64,000 nt of DNA from Hypomesus transpacificus (lineage: Eukaryota > Chordata > Actinopteri > Osmeriformes > Osmeridae): assembly GCF_021917145.1 (NCBI RefSeq), contig NW_025813792.1, positions 1 through 64,000 on the forward strand. The letters are read 5' to 3'. This document shows, one piece after another, positions 60,992 through 64,000 of the stretch. Every line of letters starts with the position of its first letter. The first letter of the stretch is position 1. The notes beneath the pieces are model-generated. The model searched no databases and was not told the DNA's origin. It worked only from the letters and a program-made list of their open reading frames with translations. A program made the position numbers and the translations under genes.

Positions 60992-62380
60992 TCACACCTG
61001 CCTCTCCTCAAAGAGGATTTGAGCATAGACAGTTCCTGAGCAGGCTGTTTTGTTGTCTGGCAGAGGCTTGACCAACTCCAACTCTGCATAGGTCAAGCTC
61101 TCCTCCGCTATCTTTGGCTGTGGTGAAGGGGTGGGGTCGGCGCGGTGTTGGTGGGGGAGAGAGGAAATGGGAGAGGGGGAGGATAGGAGAAGAGTCACAT
61201 TCACAGCTACACCTACAGTTGTGTGTTTGTCTTTACTACTGAGGTAATACAGAGTGCTTCTAAAGTGCAGTTCATACCGACAAAGAGGTTTCTACTTCTA
61301 AAAGTTGTATTTTCTGCAACAAAGACATTCTTCTAAGGCTTTAAACATCAAGGACCAGAATTTAAAAACTCACCAGGACCACTTTTCTGGGCTGGGCCTT
61401 TAAGAGTTTGGGTTTCCTTAGTTTGTCTGCAATGGGCACTGAGAACAAGCAGACGCCGATGAAAGCAGAGCAGAGAAGGATGGCTAAAACATTTTTCCGC
61501 TGAAGTGAGGAAATCTTCTCCAGTAAAACCCAAATCACACATACAATCTCTATTCTCAATGTTTACATGTCTGTCATCCTAACGTAGTCATGATATCTTC
61601 AGTGACAGACTGAGTCACATTCAAACATAAACATTCTGACAAATCAAACATAAAGTGCTTAAAAAAAAAAGTGTAGTCTATTTCTAGTCCTTGTGTGTTT
61701 AGATAGATAGAGAGAGAGAGAGACTGTTTACCTTTTGCTGGTATCTCTGGAGGTATCTCCTGCTGTTCCCTGAGCCTCCTCTTCCTGTATCTCCTCTCTT
61801 TCTTAGGCAGAGCAGGCGACACAGAAGTCACACTGGTGACGGTCTCCCCCGAACTGGAGAGAGAGACAGAAACAGAGAGAGAGAGTGTGTGTGCATGGGG
61901 GGTGGGGGGTGGCGACTACGACAGAATTCAGACATTGATGCATACCAACTTCTAAGAGAGTAAGGTAATGCCGCTGGGTAATGCTCACCTGTTCTGAGGA
62001 CTCTTGACCAGATGGTAACGGTCTGCCAATTAAAGAACAGCACAACCCTCTTACAGTGTAATGCACATCATGTTTATGTGTCTTTGTGTCTGTGTGTGTG
62101 TGTGAGGTAGAGATAAATAGAGAGAGAGCTTGAGAGAGACAGAGGGAAAAAGAGGGAGGGAGAGAGATAGATAGATGGAGAGAAAGAGGGAGGGAGAGGG
62201 GGAGAGCAGGACAGGATGGTGTGATGCTGGTTGAAACAAACCTTTTAACCTCTGCTTCCTCTGTATGTACTGGCAGGTCACTGTCACAGTGAACATACAC
62301 ATACACACCAGCCCCACTGAGCAGATCAGGACAGCACACAGGTAGACATCTGGAGAACACACACACACACCAGATACACA

Positions 62381-62418
<38 letters not shown>

Positions 62419-62682
62419 CACGATACGTAGGTAGTTATAAATCATACAGCCCACACAACCTTGAAGTCTCGTATTTTCATTGTTGCTCACTTCTGCAAAA
62501 ATAGACTTGAAAAGCAGTCTCTCTGCAGAATCCACAGAACATGATGTATTCTGCCATTTATAGTGTTATTGGTAGGATACTTTTACCAAGGACAGCAGAG
62601 CAGCACAGTAAAGTACAAAGAGTCTTACCTTGAAACAAACTCCACAGACTCTCCTTGGCCTTTGTGATTGGGAGGACATGCA
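60992..62682 (-). CDS. vstm4: vstm4, V-set and transmembrane domain containing 4 (3' part; continues off the right edge)
   Basis: Single-pass Ig-superfamily membrane protein. Six coding exons are visible: 62629-62682, 62242-62349, 61989-62022, 61732-61853, 61374-61438 and 60992-61117. All phases agree and give about 170 C-terminal residues. In order they hold a juxtamembrane stretch (ITKAKESLWSLFQD), a membrane span (VYLCAVLICSVGLVCMCMF), a basic stop-transfer (QRKQRLK), YHLVKSPQNSSGETVTSVTS, a basic/proline stretch (EIPPEIPAK), LRKPKLLKAQPRKVVLPKIA, and the ending LTYAELELVKP with TVYAQILFEERQV. The tail closely follows what I recall of VSTM4 (KIAEENLTYAELELIKP and TVYAQILFEENKL), so the identification is firm. 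The signal peptide and V-set exons are upstream, outside the window. Teleosts may have a and b copies; I cannot tell which this is. Confidence 0.92.
62380..62416. repeat. (CA)n microsatellite in vstm4 intron
   Basis: CA run just upstream of the membrane-span exon acceptor. Confidence 0.9.
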
Positions 62683-62691
62683 CTGGAGAGA

Positions 62692-62705
62692 GAGACACAG
62701 AGAGA

Positions 62706-62750
<45 letters not shown>

Positions 62751-62864
62751 GGGGGGAGAGGGGGAGAGAGAGAGAAACGAGAGCGGTCAGACAGCGAGAG
62801 AGTGACAGAGAGTGAGAGAGAGAGTGAGAGAGCGAGAGAGAGAGAGAGAGAGAGAGAGAGTGAG
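62692..62864. repeat. (GA)n / G-run compound repeat
   Basis: GA array interrupted by a run of about 16 G, in the vstm4 intron directly upstream of the exon starting at 62682. Confidence 0.95.
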
Positions 62865-63139
62865 AGTCCATTGTCATGACTGGGGCTTGAGCTCCCTGCC
62901 TGTCATCCTGATTATACAGCGTGTTATGTTTAAATAAAGCTAATTGTAGGTGCAGCCACGGAGGATGACAGTGCTGAGGTTACTCCCTCCTAATGATCTC
63001 TTCCTCTCTCCCTCTCTTCCTTCTCTTTTGCTCCAGTAGCGCTGGCTGACACCCACCCAGACTGGCCTGAAATACACTAAACACAAGCAGCTGACGACAG
63101 CCAGGCTAGCCATGCAGGCTACCAGAGCCTCTCCCACTC

Positions 63140-63186
<47 letters not shown>

Positions 63187-64000
63187 CACACACAGACGAT
63201 ACTTAGCCAAATGTCGGGACTGAAAGTAAGCCCAACCGGTGCACTTGGACCAAGTCGATGTCCACTTTGTATGCAGAGCAGGTGACCCCCATTTGATCGT
63301 GGCTTTGATGAGGGTGTCCATATCTTCAGAGAGTCCAGTGGATTTACATGGGATTTACTTCTGGAGCACTCTCCTCCCTGGAAGCAGAACCCTCCATGGC
63401 TGGACTGCCCATGTGTGACCTACATTCACGTTCCTCACTTCTCAGAGACAATCCTAACTCTGAGATCTGGCGTGGCCAGAGCAGACGATTTTCTTGTGTG
63501 TCCAGACTCTACTTCTTGTTGCTATGTTCAGCCTACCCTCATTTTGAGGCTTGTTTGTCAACCATTTCTGTAGCATTCTATCCCTGTGTCCTTCTGAGAA
63601 TGCGGGATCACTCAGAAATCAAGCGAGCACCATCTCTGTCAAAGATGTTGGAAACAGTTAAAAGACAAGTCTGCTTCGGCTTGAATTATAGCCCTTGAGT
63701 ACTACATGGCCTCTTCATAGAGTTACACAGTACCAGCTGCACATGCTGGAACAATCACAACGACATACATCTACCACAGAGTACTGTACGTCATAAAAGT
63801 GTCTTTATCCTATGATGAAAATGTCATGCATTCATAACTGTGTCTGAAAGACAGCATCCAGTCTTGTGGAAACGTCCAGACACATGCAGCCTTGTTCCTC
63901 CGCAGGCTGGTCGAATATCACATCCCTTTTCTTTTCGGGAACCCTCTCATATTGCCCCAGGCAGACCAAAGACTGTACACAAGGCGTCATTGATAGATCT
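62865..64000. other. vstm4 intron sequence at the right edge
   Basis: No V-set exon was found. It contains a (CA)n array at 63140-63195. Confidence 0.5.

Overview
The window is vertebrate nuclear DNA from a teleost fish. Genes are split by GT/AG introns, (GA)n, (CA)n and (CT)n microsatellites are very abundant, tRNA-derived fish SINEs occur, and a Tc1-like transposon of the fish type sits in an intron. The proteins are closest in memory to vertebrate synaptic and immunoglobulin-superfamily families. The species cannot be fixed from sequence alone.

Layout, left to right: (1) 157-11678, minus strand: the 5' two-thirds of the reading frame of shank1 (SPN, ankyrin and SH3 regions; the PDZ, proline-rich and SAM parts lie off the left edge). 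One intron carries an apparently intact 1.66 kb Tc1-like transposon inserted in a (TA)n tract. (2) About 11.7-26.5 kb: a repeat-rich region in which I recognise no gene. (3) 26.48-29.98 kb, plus strand: a four-Ig-domain Fc-receptor-like/CD22-like membrane receptor whose tail carries twelve YxxL/V motifs, eight of them in four nearly identical 90-bp tandem repeats. (4) 34.20-44.52 kb, minus strand: a complete 13-exon slc17a7 (VGLUT1). (5) 45.48-46.78 kb, minus strand: a small 195-residue type I membrane protein not firmly recognised; its position suggests gfy (Goofy). (6) 47.4-48.9 kb: a rearranged partial copy of the next gene, in inverted orientation and with its interior deleted. (7) 51.24-56.05 kb, minus strand: a complete 11-coding-exon slc6a16-type transporter. 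(8) 60.99-62.68 kb, minus strand: the 3' six coding exons of vstm4; its V-set exon lies off the right edge.

Exon boundaries were worked out by hand from GT/AG sites, reading phase and family resemblance. For slc17a7 (578 aa), slc6a16 (635 aa) and the small membrane protein (195 aa) the exons join without a frame break.

SHANK1, SLC17A7 and SLC6A16 are all on human 19q13.33, so the core of the window is a conserved neural block (postsynaptic scaffold, presynaptic glutamate loader, orphan neurotransmitter-family transporter). An immune-type receptor sits inside it and vstm4 (human 10q11) adjoins it. The most unusual items are the tandemly amplified ITAM-like tail of the receptor and the inverted, internally deleted slc6a16 duplicate.
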